Positions 1-9,660 are shown, counted from the stretch's first letter. The stretch: 64,000 nt of DNA from Halobaculum magnesiiphilum (GCF_019823105.1 NZ_CP081958.1:744001-808000), one strand, 5' to 3'. The notes: generated by a model not told the origin, from the sequence alone. Numbers and translations: made by a program.

Positions 1-754
1 ACAACGGGAGGAACGCGAGCGTGGCGTTGTAGGCGAACGAGAACAGGGTCGTGACGAGGACGAACACGGAGAAGCGCCACTCCCGAAACAGCGCTCCGTA
101 CTCGCGGATCGGGACGGTGGTCTCGGTGTCGTCCCGGTCCGTCTCGAAGTCCGGAAGCCGTCGGGGAACCCGGGCGACGAACCCGACCGTAACGCAGATC
201 CCGACGATCCCGGCGACGAGGAAGGTCGTTCGCCAGCCGGCACCGACCACCCCGGGCGCGTTCGCGAAGAGCACGACTGCGGCGGGCGCCGCCGCGCCGC
301 CGAGGGTCCCGAACGTGTCGAACACGCCGAGGGCACGCCCGGTCTGTCGCGGATACGTCCGCGAGAGCACCCGGATGCCGACCGTCTTGACCGGGCCGGT
401 ACCGGCGCCGATCGTCAGCATGGCCCCGACGAGGACGACCAGCGGACTGTCGACCGCCAGCGCGAGCGCCCCGACCGCCGCGAGTACGGTCCCCCCGCCG
501 ATGACGGCGACGGAACTAACCCTGTCGGCGATGAGTCCCGACGGGAACTGCATCGCCGCGTAGACCATGAGCAGCCCGCTGAACGCCCCACCGAGGACCG
601 CCGGCGACACGCCGTACACGCGGCCGAGTCGTTCGAACAACGGCGGGAACGCGAAGCGAACGAACTTGCTCAGGAACCACAGTCCGGAGGTGAGCACGAT
701 CGCGTCGAAGCGGCCGATCCGGCCGACTAGCGATCGGATCTCCGCGGTCACCAC
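1..754 (-). CDS. MFS transporter, C-terminal part beyond window
   Basis: The reverse strand reads as one open frame from a GTG at 754 (a second GTG lies at 751) to the window edge, giving 251 codons. The product has the alternating hydrophobic segments and Gly-rich helices of the major facilitator superfamily, with a typical first half (SGLWFLSKFVRFAFPP, then GLLMVYAAMQFPSGLIADR). The second helix ends in the cytoplasmic GLIADR-type loop, the MFS motif A region. The charged linker RRLPDFETDRDD is the usual central loop before helix 7. It is a membrane carrier of unknown substrate. The C-terminal half lies to the left of the window. It points away from the ABC ATPase gene that follows, so the two do not share a transcript. 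Confidence 0.85.
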   Translation of the reverse strand, partial: MVTAEIRSLVGRIGRFDAIVLTSGLWFLSKFVRFAFPPLFERLGRVYGVSPAVLGGAFSGLLMVYAAMQFPSGLIADRVSSVAVIGGGTVLAAVGALALAVDSPLVVLVGAMLTIGAGTGPVKTVGIRVLSRTYPRQTGRALGVFDTFGTLGGAAAPAAVVLFANAPGVVGAGWRTTFLVAGIVGICVTVGFVARVPRRLPDFETDRDDTETTVPIREYGALFREWRFSVFVLVTTLFSFAYNATLAFLPL

Positions 755-1026
755 GTGCGCTCTCGGACGTCGTGTCCGGTGGATAGCATTACTCTGGTTC
801 TGGCTGGAGCGACCGATGATCTCTCCCGACGCGTGACGGATAGCCGACGAGACGAGCGCCCTCCTGTCGTGTCGAGTCTCAGTGCTATCCGAGGGTTCTT
901 AACATGTGTCATGCTACGCTGTGTCAGGATGAATCGGCGGGAACGAATCGGTTCGTCTCCGAGGTATCTCGATACCGCTCGGATCGGTATGATCGACCTC
1001 CGTACGTCGTCGGTGCCCGGACGACG

Positions 1027-3183
1027 ATGACGCTCCTCGATGTCGACGACCTATCGGTTCGGTACGACACGCGTGAGGGGCCGCTCCACAGCGTGAACGG
1101 CATTTCGTTCGGTATCGACGACGGTATCAACTACGCGCTCTCGGGTGAGTCGGCCTCGGGAAAGTCCACGACCGCGAAGGCCATCCTGGGGCTGTTGCCG
1201 GACCACGCGGAGATCGAGTCGGGAGCCATCGAGTTCGAGGGACGGGACCTGCGCTCGCTGACGCCGTCGGAGCGGCAGGATCTACTCTGGGAGGAGATCG
1301 CGTTCATTCCACAGACGGCCATCGACGCGCTCGACCCGGTGATGACGGCCGGCGCACAGATCAGGCAGGCGATCCAGACACACCGGGAGCTCTCGGAACG
1401 CAACGCCCGTCGGCGCGCACGCGAACTGTTCGAGATGGTCGGGCTGGACCCCGACCGGGTCGACGACTATCCCCACCAGTTCTCGGGCGGGATGCGCCAA
1501 CGTGTCGTCATCGCGATGGCGCTCGCGCTCGATCCGAAGCTCATCATCGCGGACGAACCAACGACGGGCCTGGACGTGGTGGTCCAGGACAAGATCATCG
1601 ACAACATCCTCCAGATACAGGAAGAGACCGACAGCTCGCTCCTGTTGATCACGCACGACTTGAGCGTCATCGCCGAGACCTGCGACGAGATGTCGGTCAT
1701 GTACGGCGGGAAGATCATGGAGCAGGGCCGCGTGGAGAACCTCCTGCTCAACCCCACGAACCCGTACACGATGGGGTTGAAGAACGCGTTTCCGGCGCTC
1801 GACGACGACGCCGACGACCTCGTCTCCGTCCCGGGAAAGCCGCCGAGCCTCGGCACCGAGCCGACGGGCTGTGTCTTCGAGCCGCGCTGTCCGTTCTCGA
1901 GCGAGGAGTGTGCGACGACGGAACCGGACGTGGAGACGATCCCGTACCGGAACCAGCGAGTCGCCTGCCACAACGCGGATCGAGCCGCACGGATACGCCA
2001 GGAGGCCGACGACGCCTCCAGGTGGGGCGGCGCCACGGAAGGGTCACGATCCCGTGACGGTGAGGTGTTGCTCGAAGTCACCGACCTCTGCAAGTGGTAC
2101 GAGCGTTCGGAGTCGCTGTTGGGGCGCTTCCCCATCGACGGCCTCTCGCCGACGGTAACCGGCATCTCGAACAGCGTCCGCCGGTGGTACGAACAGCGCG
2201 GCGAGATCCTCAACGAGGTGCTCAGGGACGGCGGATCGCACGTTCGCGCCGTCGACGGCGTTTCGTTGTCCGTCGCACGTGGAGAGATCCTGGGCGTCGT
2301 CGGCGAGTCGGGCTGTGGGAAGACGACGCTCGGCCAAACGCTCGCGCTTCTGGAGGATCCGACGGACGGCGGGTTCGAGTTCGACGGTCGCTCACACGAG
2401 TACTATCAGGACGGGAACCTCCAGTCGTTCCGGCAACGGGTCCAGATCGTCTTCCAGAACCCGTACGACTCGCTGAACCCGCGGCTGACCGTCGAACAGT
2501 TGGTCAAGGAGCCCCTGACGATTCACGACTACCGGACGGACGAGAAACCCGAGGCCGTCCGGGAGGCGCTCGAGCAGGTCGGGATGGCGCCCGCCGAGAA
2601 CTATCTCGAGAAGTATCCGAACGAGCTGTCCGGCGGGCAGCGACAGCGTGTCGCGATCGCCCGTGCGCTCGTTATCGACCCGGACTTCTTCATCTGCGAC
2701 GAGCCGGCGTCGATGCTCGACGTCTCGCTTCAGGCGGAGGTGCTCAACCTGCTTCGGACGCTCGCGAACACGCGGGGTATCGGCGTGTTGTACATCTCCC
2801 ACGACCTCGCGAGCCTCACCCAGATCGCCGATCGCCTCTCGATCATGTACCTCGGACGGTTCGTCGAACAGGGACGGACCGAGCGCGTCGTGAACGACCC
2901 GAAGCACCCCTACACGGAGGCACTACTCTCGGCCGTCCCCGAAACGGACCCGCGCGGCAGCCGCGAGCGCGTGTTCCTCGACGGGAACCCGTCCGACCCG
3001 GTCGGGGAACCGCAGGGGTGCCGGTTCGCCCCCCGCTGTCCGAAGGTAACCGACGAGTGTCTGGACGCGGAGCCCGAACTCGACGAGTGGACGGAACCGG
3101 ACCACTCGGCCGCGTGTTTCCGGCCGGCGGAGCGATCGGAGCCGGACGAGCCCGCACGGGTCAGTGAGTCCGTCGACGACTGA
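1027..3183 (+). CDS. Fused double-ATPase of peptide/nickel ABC transporter (DppD-DppF type), orphan
   Basis: This 718-residue protein carries two complete ABC ATPase domains in one chain and would power import through peptide/nickel family permeases. Domain 1 has Walker [10 protein letters not shown] near residue 40, signature FSGGMRQR near 152 and Walker [13 protein letters not shown] near 173. Domain 2 has Walker [10 protein letters not shown] near 426, signature LSGGQRQR near 534 and CDEPASMLD near 558. Each domain is followed by the OppD/F C-terminal cysteine region (CVFEPRCP and CRFAPRCP). The ATG at 1027 is preferred over an in-frame ATG at 904 because the N-terminus then matches the paralogue encoded at 9661-11766. 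No permease or binding protein adjoins it, so it may serve permeases elsewhere. Substrate unknown. Confidence 0.9.
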   Translation: MTLLDVDDLSVRYDTREGPLHSVNGISFGIDDGINYALSGESASGKSTTAKAILGLLPDHAEIESGAIEFEGRDLRSLTPSERQDLLWEEIAFIPQTAIDALDPVMTAGAQIRQAIQTHRELSERNARRRARELFEMVGLDPDRVDDYPHQFSGGMRQRVVIAMALALDPKLIIADEPTTGLDVVVQDKIIDNILQIQEETDSSLLLITHDLSVIAETCDEMSVMYGGKIMEQGRVENLLLNPTNPYTMGLKNAFPALDDDADDLVSVPGKPPSLGTEPTGCVFEPRCPFSSEECATTEPDVETIPYRNQRVACHNADRAARIRQEADDASRWGGATEGSRSRDGEVLLEVTDLCKWYERSESLLGRFPIDGLSPTVTGISNSVRRWYEQRGEILNEVLRDGGSHVRAVDGVSLSVARGEILGVVGESGCGKTTLGQTLALLEDPTDGGFEFDGRSHEYYQDGNLQSFRQRVQIVFQNPYDSLNPRLTVEQLVKEPLTIHDYRTDEKPEAVREALEQVGMAPAENYLEKYPNELSGGQRQRVAIARALVIDPDFFICDEPASMLDVSLQAEVLNLLRTLANTRGIGVLYISHDLASLTQIADRLSIMYLGRFVEQGRTERVVNDPKHPYTEALLSAVPETDPRGSRERVFLDGNPSDPVGEPQGCRFAPRCPKVTDECLDAEPELDEWTEPDHSAACFRPAERSEPDEPARVSESVDD

Positions 3184-3359
3184 CCGGGTGAACGGTCGCA
3201 CTCGTCGAGTGCCCTGGGCCGCGCACGCTCACGACCGACTCACATCGGTCGCCCCCGCGGCGGTCGACCTCCCGACTACGCCGGACGGCACGTGTCGAGG
3301 GCGACGGACGTCCGTGCTTCACACTCGACCACGTCACTCCCCGTAACCGCCCATTGATC

Positions 3360-3365
3360 TTATCC
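3360..3365 (+). promoter_or_regulatory. TATA-like box for the CitE-like gene
   Basis: A TTATCC hexamer ends 22 nt before the ATG at 3388. That spacing is expected for a haloarchaeal leaderless transcript. No Shine-Dalgarno sequence is visible before the ATG. Confidence 0.4.
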
Positions 3366-3387
3366 ACCGACGGTGTGAGTCTCAGAC

Positions 3388-4242
3388 ATGGTTCAGCGCT
3401 CGCTGCTGTACTCGCCCGGGGACGACCGTGAGATGTTGAAGAAGGCCGTCGAGACCGGGGCGGACACGGTCGTCTTCGATCTGGAGGACGCCGTCGCGCC
3501 CGCCGCGAAGGAGGGGGCGCGGGCGACCGTCCGGTCGATGCTCGACGACCTCGACGACCCGACCCCGGACGTCGCCGTCCGCATCAATCCGTACGACCTT
3601 TCGGGACCGGCCGATGTCGCCGCAGTCGTCGGCGAGACCGAACGGCCCCCCGACAGTATCCTCCTCCCGAAAGTGAACGACGCCGAGCCCGTCGAGGCCC
3701 TCCGTGACCAACTCACGGAACTCGGGGCGGACGCCGTCGGCATCGTCCCGCTGATCGAGACGGCGGCGGGTGTCATCGCCGCCAACGAGATCGCGGCCGC
3801 ACCGGGCGTCACGGCCGTCGCGTACGGCGACCAGGACTTCACCGCCGATATCGGTGCGACCGTGACCGACGACAAAACGGAGTCGCTGTACGCCCGCCAG
3901 CGGACGGTCGTCGCCGCGGCCGCCGCCGGCGTCGACGCGCTCGACACCGTCCACACCGACATCGGTGACACGGAGGGACTCCGCGAACAGACCGAGTTCG
4001 TCGTCGAACTCGGCTTCGACGGGAAGCTCGCGATCCACCCGGACCAGATCGCCGTCATCAACGAGGCGTTCACGCCGGGGGAAGACGAGCTCGAGTGGGC
4101 CGAGACGGTGCTCGCCGGGCAGGAACGGGCGAGCGACGAGGGCGACGGCGTGTTCACCGTGGACGGGCAGATGATCGACCCGCCGCTGGTCGAGCGCGCT
4201 CGGACGATCGTCCGGCGGGCGGAGGCTGCCGGGATCCGGTAG
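3388..4242 (+). CDS. CitE-like HpcH/HpaI family lyase
   Basis: The 284-residue protein belongs to the citrate lyase beta / malyl-CoA lyase branch of the HpcH/HpaI aldolase family. These enzymes make or break C-C bonds in acyl-CoA thioesters such as malyl-CoA or citramalyl-CoA. Visible family features are SLLYSPGD near the start, DLEDAV at 31-36, VRINP around 65, LLPKVND near 93, the metal-binding Glu in PLIETAAGV near 124, the Asp-rich YGDQDFTADIG around 147 and AIHPDQI in the C-terminal part. Length is normal. It has its own promoter and is followed by convergent metallo-beta-lactamase-fold genes. The nearby ADP-forming acyl-CoA synthetase could supply its thioester substrate; that is inference. 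Exact substrate cannot be read from sequence. Confidence 0.85.
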   Translation: MVQRSLLYSPGDDREMLKKAVETGADTVVFDLEDAVAPAAKEGARATVRSMLDDLDDPTPDVAVRINPYDLSGPADVAAVVGETERPPDSILLPKVNDAEPVEALRDQLTELGADAVGIVPLIETAAGVIAANEIAAAPGVTAVAYGDQDFTADIGATVTDDKTESLYARQRTVVAAAAAGVDALDTVHTDIGDTEGLREQTEFVVELGFDGKLAIHPDQIAVINEAFTPGEDELEWAETVLAGQERASDEGDGVFTVDGQMIDPPLVERARTIVRRAEAAGIR

Positions 4243-4274
4243 CGACGACCGCTACCGACCCCGAGATCGACGGA

Positions 4275-5015
4275 CTACGCGACCGAGTGCTCCGAGGCGA
4301 TCCGCTCGATCGAATCGCGGAGTCGCTCGCGATACGTGTCGAGGTCGTCGCCCACGATGGGGTTACCGTGGATCGGCGCGACGGCGTTCACGTCGTACGA
4401 CGCGAAGATGTCGTCGAGCGTCCGGTCGACTTTCTCCGGGGCGACATAGCGGAGCCAGACGAGGTTGTCGCGATGGTACTCGTAGATCCGTTCCGTCGGG
4501 GTCGACTCCGGGAAGTCGTCAGAGAGGGAGTCGCATCGCCCGGGGTCGTGGTAGTTCCCGAACCCGTCGGCGGTGAAGAGGACGCCGTCGCCGTGGTCGT
4601 AGATCCACGTCGTGTGCGACCGGTCGGCCAGCGGCGGGTCGATGAAGCTGAACTCCCGGCCCTCGATCGTCAGCGAGCCGCCGATGTCGCACTTGCGGGC
4701 GTCCGGGAGCCCCTGCTGGGCCGGCGACGCCGACGAGGCGACGAGTTCGACGTCCTCGGTGTCGCCGCCCAGCGGCGAGACGTTCGCCGCGTGGGGATAA
4801 TCCGAGTGTGAGAGGACGATGGCGTCCGGCCCGTCGCCGTCGGTCGCCTCGTCGACGGCGGCGGTGATCTCCTCGCGGTGGTAGAACGACCCCGAGTCGA
4901 CGAGGACCGTCCCCTCCGGCGCGCGAAGGAGGTACAGCGAGACGTGTTCGTGGTCCCCCTCGTGTTCGTAACACTGGTTGATCCACTCGACGCTGGGGGT
5001 GACCTGGACCGTCAT
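4275..5015 (-). CDS. MBL-fold protein of flavodiiron (ODP)-like type
   Basis: The 246-residue protein has the metallo-beta-lactamase fold in the arrangement of the oxygen-binding di-iron domain of flavodiiron proteins. Candidate ligands are H70, D72 and H75 in SHSDYPH, H134, D150 in LFTADGFG and H216 in APIHG. The spacing follows the flavodiiron pattern H-x-E-x-D-H...H...D...H, but the Glu is Asp and the second-iron Asp is Pro (P74). There is no flavodoxin domain. A related gene lies just upstream in the same direction (5112-5918), 96 nt away, so the two are probably co-transcribed. Function is unknown; it could be a hydrolase or an altered oxygen/NO reductase-like protein. Confidence 0.75.
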   Translation of the reverse strand: MTVQVTPSVEWINQCYEHEGDHEHVSLYLLRAPEGTVLVDSGSFYHREEITAAVDEATDGDGPDAIVLSHSDYPHAANVSPLGGDTEDVELVASSASPAQQGLPDARKCDIGGSLTIEGREFSFIDPPLADRSHTTWIYDHGDGVLFTADGFGNYHDPGRCDSLSDDFPESTPTERIYEYHRDNLVWLRYVAPEKVDRTLDDIFASYDVNAVAPIHGNPIVGDDLDTYRERLRDSIERIASEHSVA

Positions 5016-5111
5016 GCGTGTCCCTCCGCGCTGGCGTGTGCGCTCGTCTCCTCGCTCGTGGTGGTGTGTGCGCTCACCTGCTTGCTCGTGTAGGTGTGTC
5101 CCGTCATCCGT

Positions 5112-5918
5112 TCACCCGAGGGTTCCCACCCGGCCCTGTTCGTCGATCGTGCGCGTCACGTCCTTCATGAGTTCCATGTAGTCGGTGGCGTCCTCGCGGA
5201 TGACGAGCCCGTGTGCCGGCGCGACGATCTCCGGGTCGAACTTCTCGATCAGGGCGTCGATCTCCGCGTTCGTCTTCTCGACGTCGACGTACTGGTACCA
5301 GAACAGCACCCGTCCGTGAAACTCGACGAGCCGACTGCTGTCGAACTCCCCGTCGAGTTCGTCCACGAAGACCAGCCGCTCGTCGTCGAGGTGCGTGAAC
5401 CCCATCCAGTCGACCGGGAACAGCGTCCCCGTCTCCCGTTCGGTCATCCACACCGAGACGGGCGCGTCGAGGAACGTCGCCTCGTGGAACTCGACGGTGC
5501 GGTTCCCGAGGTCGATCTCGTCGCCCTCGGTGACGTGGACCCCGTAGTCGAGCCGGTAGAGTTCGTGGTCGTTCCCGTAGCCGGGAGCGACGAGCGTCGT
5601 CTCCGGGTGCTCCTCGAGGATCGCGAGCGCGTTCCCCGCGTGGGGGACGTCGGGGTGGGAGACGACGAGGTAGTCGAGCCCGCGGTCGCCGACGAGCTCG
5701 TCGATAGCCGCGAGGATCTCGTCGGTGCTCGCGGGCGACAGCGTGTCGAACAGTAGCGTCTCGTCGCCGCCGTCGACGAGGTACGCACACTGGGGCACGT
5801 ACGCCTCCCGCCCTTCCTCGTACCATTCCGGCTCACGGTCCGCCAGGTCCCACGACTCCGTCCTGTCCGGCCCGGCCTCGTAGATCCAGTGGAGACCGGG
5901 CGCGATCTCGCGTGGCAT
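5112..5918 (-). CDS. Second MBL-fold protein, HxDxPH motif
   Basis: The start chosen is the ATG at 5918, giving 268 residues (MPREIAPGLHWIY...), because upstream in-frame codons do not resemble the family. The fold signature is SHPDVPH at 87-93, LFPVDWMGF around 166 with D170, and APAHG with H236. It shares the unusual H-x-D-x-P-H motif with the neighbouring 4275-5015 product, and it also lacks the central His found there (V155 stands at the equivalent place). It is longer by an N-terminal extension rich in Glu and Trp. Probably cytoplasmic. The pair look like diverged tandem paralogues, and no activity can be assigned with confidence. Confidence 0.75.
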   Translation of the reverse strand: MPREIAPGLHWIYEAGPDRTESWDLADREPEWYEEGREAYVPQCAYLVDGGDETLLFDTLSPASTDEILAAIDELVGDRGLDYLVVSHPDVPHAGNALAILEEHPETTLVAPGYGNDHELYRLDYGVHVTEGDEIDLGNRTVEFHEATFLDAPVSVWMTERETGTLFPVDWMGFTHLDDERLVFVDELDGEFDSSRLVEFHGRVLFWYQYVDVEKTNAEIDALIEKFDPEIVAPAHGLVIREDATDYMELMKDVTRTIDEQGRVGTLG

Positions 5919-6074
5919 GCGTTCACACCTGAACTGGCCGGCACAAAAGCCGTGGTGACCGTTCACTCCCCCCTATTTGAACGCCGGCGAGCATCGACGG
6001 CTATCGGGTACGGGTCGCCGCCGCCATCGGACACTCCGGGATGGCGTCCGGGACGTGAACGACCCGTTCGTGGA

Positions 6075-7211
6075 TCAGTCGACCCGGAACTCCGCGAGGG
6101 TCTCGGGGTCGATCTCGATGCCGAGGCCGGGTCCGTCCGGCACGGGCACCTCGGTCCCCTCGTTGCGGATCGGGTCGACCGCGAGTTCCTCGCGGATCGG
6201 GTTCGGCGTCCGGTCGAACTCCAGGCGCGGCGATCCCGGAAGCGTCGCGAGCAACTGCAGGCTCGCCGCGAGCGCGACGGCGCTCCCGAAGACGTGCGGG
6301 TACGTCGCCAGCCCGGCGGCGTCGGCGATCTCGGCGGCCCGGCGCGACGAGGTGAGCCCGCCGGCGCTGGTTACGTCCGGCTGGAGGACGTCGACCGCGC
6401 CGGCGTTCGCCACGCGCCGGAACTCGGGCGCGAACGCCCAGCATTCCCCGCCGGCGATCGATACGTCGCTGTCCTCGGCGAGTCGTGCGTACGCGTCGAT
6501 CCGGTCGGGAGGGAGCGGTTCCTCGAAGAACTCGACGTCCAGATCCGCGAGGCCGTCGGCCACGCGGCGGGCCGCCGGGAGATCGTAGGCGTGGTTCGCG
6601 TCCGCCATCAACGCGACGTCGTCGCCCACCGCCTCCCGGACGGCGCGGACGAGTTCCACGTCGTACTCCGGCCCCCAGCCGAAGTGTCGCTGCATGCCGA
6701 TCTTCATCTTGAGTGCGCCGAACCCGGCGTCGACGTGGGACTCCGCCTCCGAGACGACCGACTCCCTGACCGTCTCGAACTCGTCGGCTGGCGGCCAGAA
6801 GTGTCCGGTCGCGTACGCGGGGACCGCGTCGCGCCGTCGCCCCCCGAGCAGCGTCGCGGCCGACGCCCCGGCCGCGTTCCCGCGGAGGTCCCAGAGCGCG
6901 AGGTCGACACCGCTGACGGCGCCCGCCGGAATCGTCGAGTGGTACGCCGACCGGAGGTCGTGAACGAGGTCCCCGTGGACCGACTCGACGCGTTCGGCGT
7001 CCCGCCCCCGAAGAACCGCCGCGATCCGGTCGTCGATCAGTTCGCGCGTTCCCGCTATCGGCCCCCAGCACTCGCCCCAGCCGACGGCGCCGTCCGCGGT
7101 CTCGATCCGAACCAGACAGTACTCGCGCGAGTCGATCCACTTCTGTGCGTTCGCGAACCGCTCGTCGAGCTCTCGACGTAACGGAACCGCCTCGACGTGT
7201 CGGATCTCCAT
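6075..7211 (-). CDS. Enolase-superfamily (mandelate racemase/muconate lactonizing) enzyme
   Basis: The 378-residue protein has the full active-site set of the mandelate racemase/muconate cycloisomerase group. It shows KMK at 168-170, metal ligands D204 in ADANHAY, E230 in FFEEPL and E256 in GGE, plus QPD with D279 and the H306 of YPHVFGS. This combination of a KxK base and an Asp/His dyad typically abstracts a proton alpha to a carboxylate, in sugar-acid dehydration or racemisation. It sits beside an acyl-CoA synthetase transcribed divergently (7310), so a shared intergenic promoter region is likely. Substrate unknown; an acid-sugar dehydratase is the simplest guess. Confidence 0.88.
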   Translation of the reverse strand: MEIRHVEAVPLRRELDERFANAQKWIDSREYCLVRIETADGAVGWGECWGPIAGTRELIDDRIAAVLRGRDAERVESVHGDLVHDLRSAYHSTIPAGAVSGVDLALWDLRGNAAGASAATLLGGRRRDAVPAYATGHFWPPADEFETVRESVVSEAESHVDAGFGALKMKIGMQRHFGWGPEYDVELVRAVREAVGDDVALMADANHAYDLPAARRVADGLADLDVEFFEEPLPPDRIDAYARLAEDSDVSIAGGECWAFAPEFRRVANAGAVDVLQPDVTSAGGLTSSRRAAEIADAAGLATYPHVFGSAVALAASLQLLATLPGSPRLEFDRTPNPIREELAVDPIRNEGTEVPVPDGPGLGIEIDPETLAEFRVD

Positions 7212-7240
7212 CTCGTTGTGGGCCGATCGGTGCCATCCCT

Positions 7241-7246
7241 GATAAA
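7241..7246 (-). promoter_or_regulatory. TATA-like box for the enolase-superfamily gene
   Basis: On the reverse strand TTTATC lies 29 nt before the ATG at 7211. This fits a leaderless or nearly leaderless haloarchaeal transcript. Confidence 0.4.
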
Positions 7247-7309
7247 GAATGATTACTATGGCGTCGCTTCGGGGGCAGGTACAGGCCGGTCTCCGGAGTA
7301 GCGACCCCC

Positions 7310-9457
7310 ATGGAAGACACCGACCCGACGCTATCGAGCGCCGACCTCGCGGTCCCGGAACTGGGTCCGCTGTTCGACCCGGACTCGGTCGCCGTCGTCG
7401 GCGCCAGTCCCGACTCGTTTTACTCCGGGAACCTCGTGGACAACCTCCTCGGATACGGGTTCGACGGAACGTTGTACCCCGTCAATCCCGGACGTGACGA
7501 GGTCTGGGGGCGGGAGTGTTACGACGACATCGACGACGTGCCCGAGACGGTCGACCTCGCCGTCGTGAGCGTCCCGCGAGAGTACGTCGTCGATGTGGTC
7601 GCGTCCGCCGGCCAGCGGGGCGTGCCGGTCGCGCTCGTCCTCACCGCCGGGTTCTCGGAGGCCGACGAGGAGGGCCGCGACTTGGAGGCGCAGCTCGCCG
7701 AGGCGGCCGCCGACACCGGTATCCGCGTCGTCGGACCGAACTGTATCGGCGTGATGTCGGCCAGGGGCGCGACGCTCACGTCGACCTGTTCACGCGAACC
7801 GGAGCCCGGTCGGATCGGCCTCGTCAGTCAGTCAGGCGCGCTGGCGTTCACCACCTTCTTCGAGCGTGCGGCGGACAGGGATCTCCATTTCAGCCACATC
7901 GTCTCGACCGGCAACGAGACCGACCTGACGCTGACAGACTACGTCGCCTATCTCGCCGAGCGGGACACCGTCGACGTGATCTGTACCTACGTCGAGGGGA
8001 TCGACGACCCCGAGCGGTTCATGCGTGTCGCCGAGCGGGCGACCCGCGACGGTACCCCGGTCATGACGGTCAAGATCGGACAGTCCGACCTCGCCGAGGC
8101 GGCGACGCTCTCACACACCGGCTCCCTCACCGGTGGCGACGACGCGTGGCAGGCTGCGTTCGATCAAAGCGGCGTCCAGCGGGTACCCGACATTCCCGAC
8201 CTGCTCTCGCGGGCGACCGCCCACACCGCCTACGACCACGTCGACGGCGACCGACTCTGTATCGCCTCGACCAGCGGCGGCCTCGCGAGCCTCCTGGCGG
8301 ATATGGCGGACGAACGGGACCTCGGGTTGCCCGACATCGACGGTGAGACCGAACGAACGCTGCTGGACATCGACGAGCTGCTGACCTTCGGCGGCTTCCA
8401 TAATCCCGCGGACATCCGCGGGTACGGCGCCGAGGTGCTCCCGGACATCGCCGACGCGCTGCTGGCCGACGACGCCTTCGACGCCTACCTCTTCGCGATC
8501 GGTCTCCCGGGGGTCGACGAGCGCGCCGAGACCATCGCCGAGGATCTGGAGGAGATCGTCGCGGGTGCCGACGACCCGGTGTACGTCCTCTGGACCGGGC
8601 GGAAGGAACCGGACGACCCGACCGTGACGCCGCCGTACGCACGCCTCCGGGAGTCCGTGCCGGTGTACGAGGACCCGGGGCGGTGTCTGGACGCGATCGC
8701 GTCGACGACCCGGTACGTTTCGGACCGCGACCGCGTCGCCGGACGGCCGTCCAGGCGCGATCTCGCGGAGGATCTCGACGCGCCCGACCTCGACGTGCCT
8801 CGGGGGCGAGTCCTCGCGTGGGACGAGGCGGAACCCCTCCTGGACGCCTTCGACGTCCCCGTCGTCGAGACGCGCGTCGCGACCGACCCCGAGGAGGCGG
8901 TCGCGGCCGCCGAGGCCGTCGGCTATCCGGTCGTCCTGAAGGTGGACTCGCCGGCGCTCCCCCACCGGACGGACGCCGGCGCCGTCGCGCTCGACCTCGA
9001 CTCGCCGGAGGCGGTCCGTGAGGCGTACCGAGACGTGCGGGAGGCGGCGCTGGCACACGTCGACGAATCGGACGTAGCCGGCGTATTAGTCCAGCCGATG
9101 GTGGACGACGGCGTCGAGGCCATCCTGGGAGTCACCCCCGGCGACGTGTTCGACTCGGTCGTCACCGTCGGCCCCGGCGGTGTCCTGGTGGAGGCGCTCG
9201 ACGACAGCGCGGCACTCGTCCCGCCGTTCTCGCCGGTCGACGCGCGGCGAGCCGTCGAGGGAACCGCGCTCGCGGACCTGTTGACCGACCGCCGGGGCGG
9301 GGAGGCGCTGTCCGTCGACGCCGTCGTCGACCTCCTGGTGAACGTCGGGGAGTTGGCGGCGTCGGTGGACGCCGTGGCCGAACTCGACCTCAACCCGGTC
9401 GTGGTCACGGAGGACGGACCGATGGCCGTCGACGTACTGGTCCGGACGGACGAATAG
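7310..9457 (+). CDS. ADP-forming acetate/acyl-CoA synthetase (fused alpha-beta)
   Basis: The 715-residue enzyme would interconvert an acyl-CoA and ADP with the free acid and ATP. The N-terminal CoA-binding Rossmann domain starts with DPDSVAVVGASPD. The succinyl-CoA-synthetase-like region follows, with the phosphorylated His at H269 in LSHTGSLTGGD. The C-terminal third is an ATP-grasp domain (YPVVLKVDSPALPHRTDAG). Length is normal for the fused form used by haloarchaea. It is divergent from the enolase-superfamily gene and next in line after the CitE-like gene and the MBL pair, so it may activate or release the acid handled by those enzymes. That link is inferred from position only. Confidence 0.9.
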   Translation: MEDTDPTLSSADLAVPELGPLFDPDSVAVVGASPDSFYSGNLVDNLLGYGFDGTLYPVNPGRDEVWGRECYDDIDDVPETVDLAVVSVPREYVVDVVASAGQRGVPVALVLTAGFSEADEEGRDLEAQLAEAAADTGIRVVGPNCIGVMSARGATLTSTCSREPEPGRIGLVSQSGALAFTTFFERAADRDLHFSHIVSTGNETDLTLTDYVAYLAERDTVDVICTYVEGIDDPERFMRVAERATRDGTPVMTVKIGQSDLAEAATLSHTGSLTGGDDAWQAAFDQSGVQRVPDIPDLLSRATAHTAYDHVDGDRLCIASTSGGLASLLADMADERDLGLPDIDGETERTLLDIDELLTFGGFHNPADIRGYGAEVLPDIADALLADDAFDAYLFAIGLPGVDERAETIAEDLEEIVAGADDPVYVLWTGRKEPDDPTVTPPYARLRESVPVYEDPGRCLDAIASTTRYVSDRDRVAGRPSRRDLAEDLDAPDLDVPRGRVLAWDEAEPLLDAFDVPVVETRVATDPEEAVAAAEAVGYPVVLKVDSPALPHRTDAGAVALDLDSPEAVREAYRDVREAALAHVDESDVAGVLVQPMVDDGVEAILGVTPGDVFDSVVTVGPGGVLVEALDDSAALVPPFSPVDARRAVEGTALADLLTDRRGGEALSVDAVVDLLVNVGELAASVDAVAELDLNPVVVTEDGPMAVDVLVRTDE

Positions 9458-9660
9458 CCGGCGTCCCCTTCGAGACTGACCGTCTTCGACTCACAGGGTC
9501 GCCCTCGACCGTCGGTACCGTCCAGTCCGGCCCCGATTCAGTCTCTTTGCTCCGACCTCGTCGTTCGTGGAGCGTACGACGATCGCTAACTTCGAGAACG
9601 GCCGAATGTGAAAAAAGAGTCGAACGTGAACGGGATACGAACGAGGAGAACTGCTGTCGG

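Noticed and set aside
904-1026. N-terminal extension of the first double-ATPase from an ATG at 904
   Set aside because: The 41 extra residues are basic and Cys/Arg-rich and do not match the paralogous protein, whose N-terminus corresponds to the ATG at 1027.
6001-7320. A 439-residue reverse-strand frame overlapping the enolase-superfamily gene
   Set aside because: It is Arg-rich and without family motifs, a typical shadow frame in high-GC coding DNA. The overlapping frame has all active-site residues.
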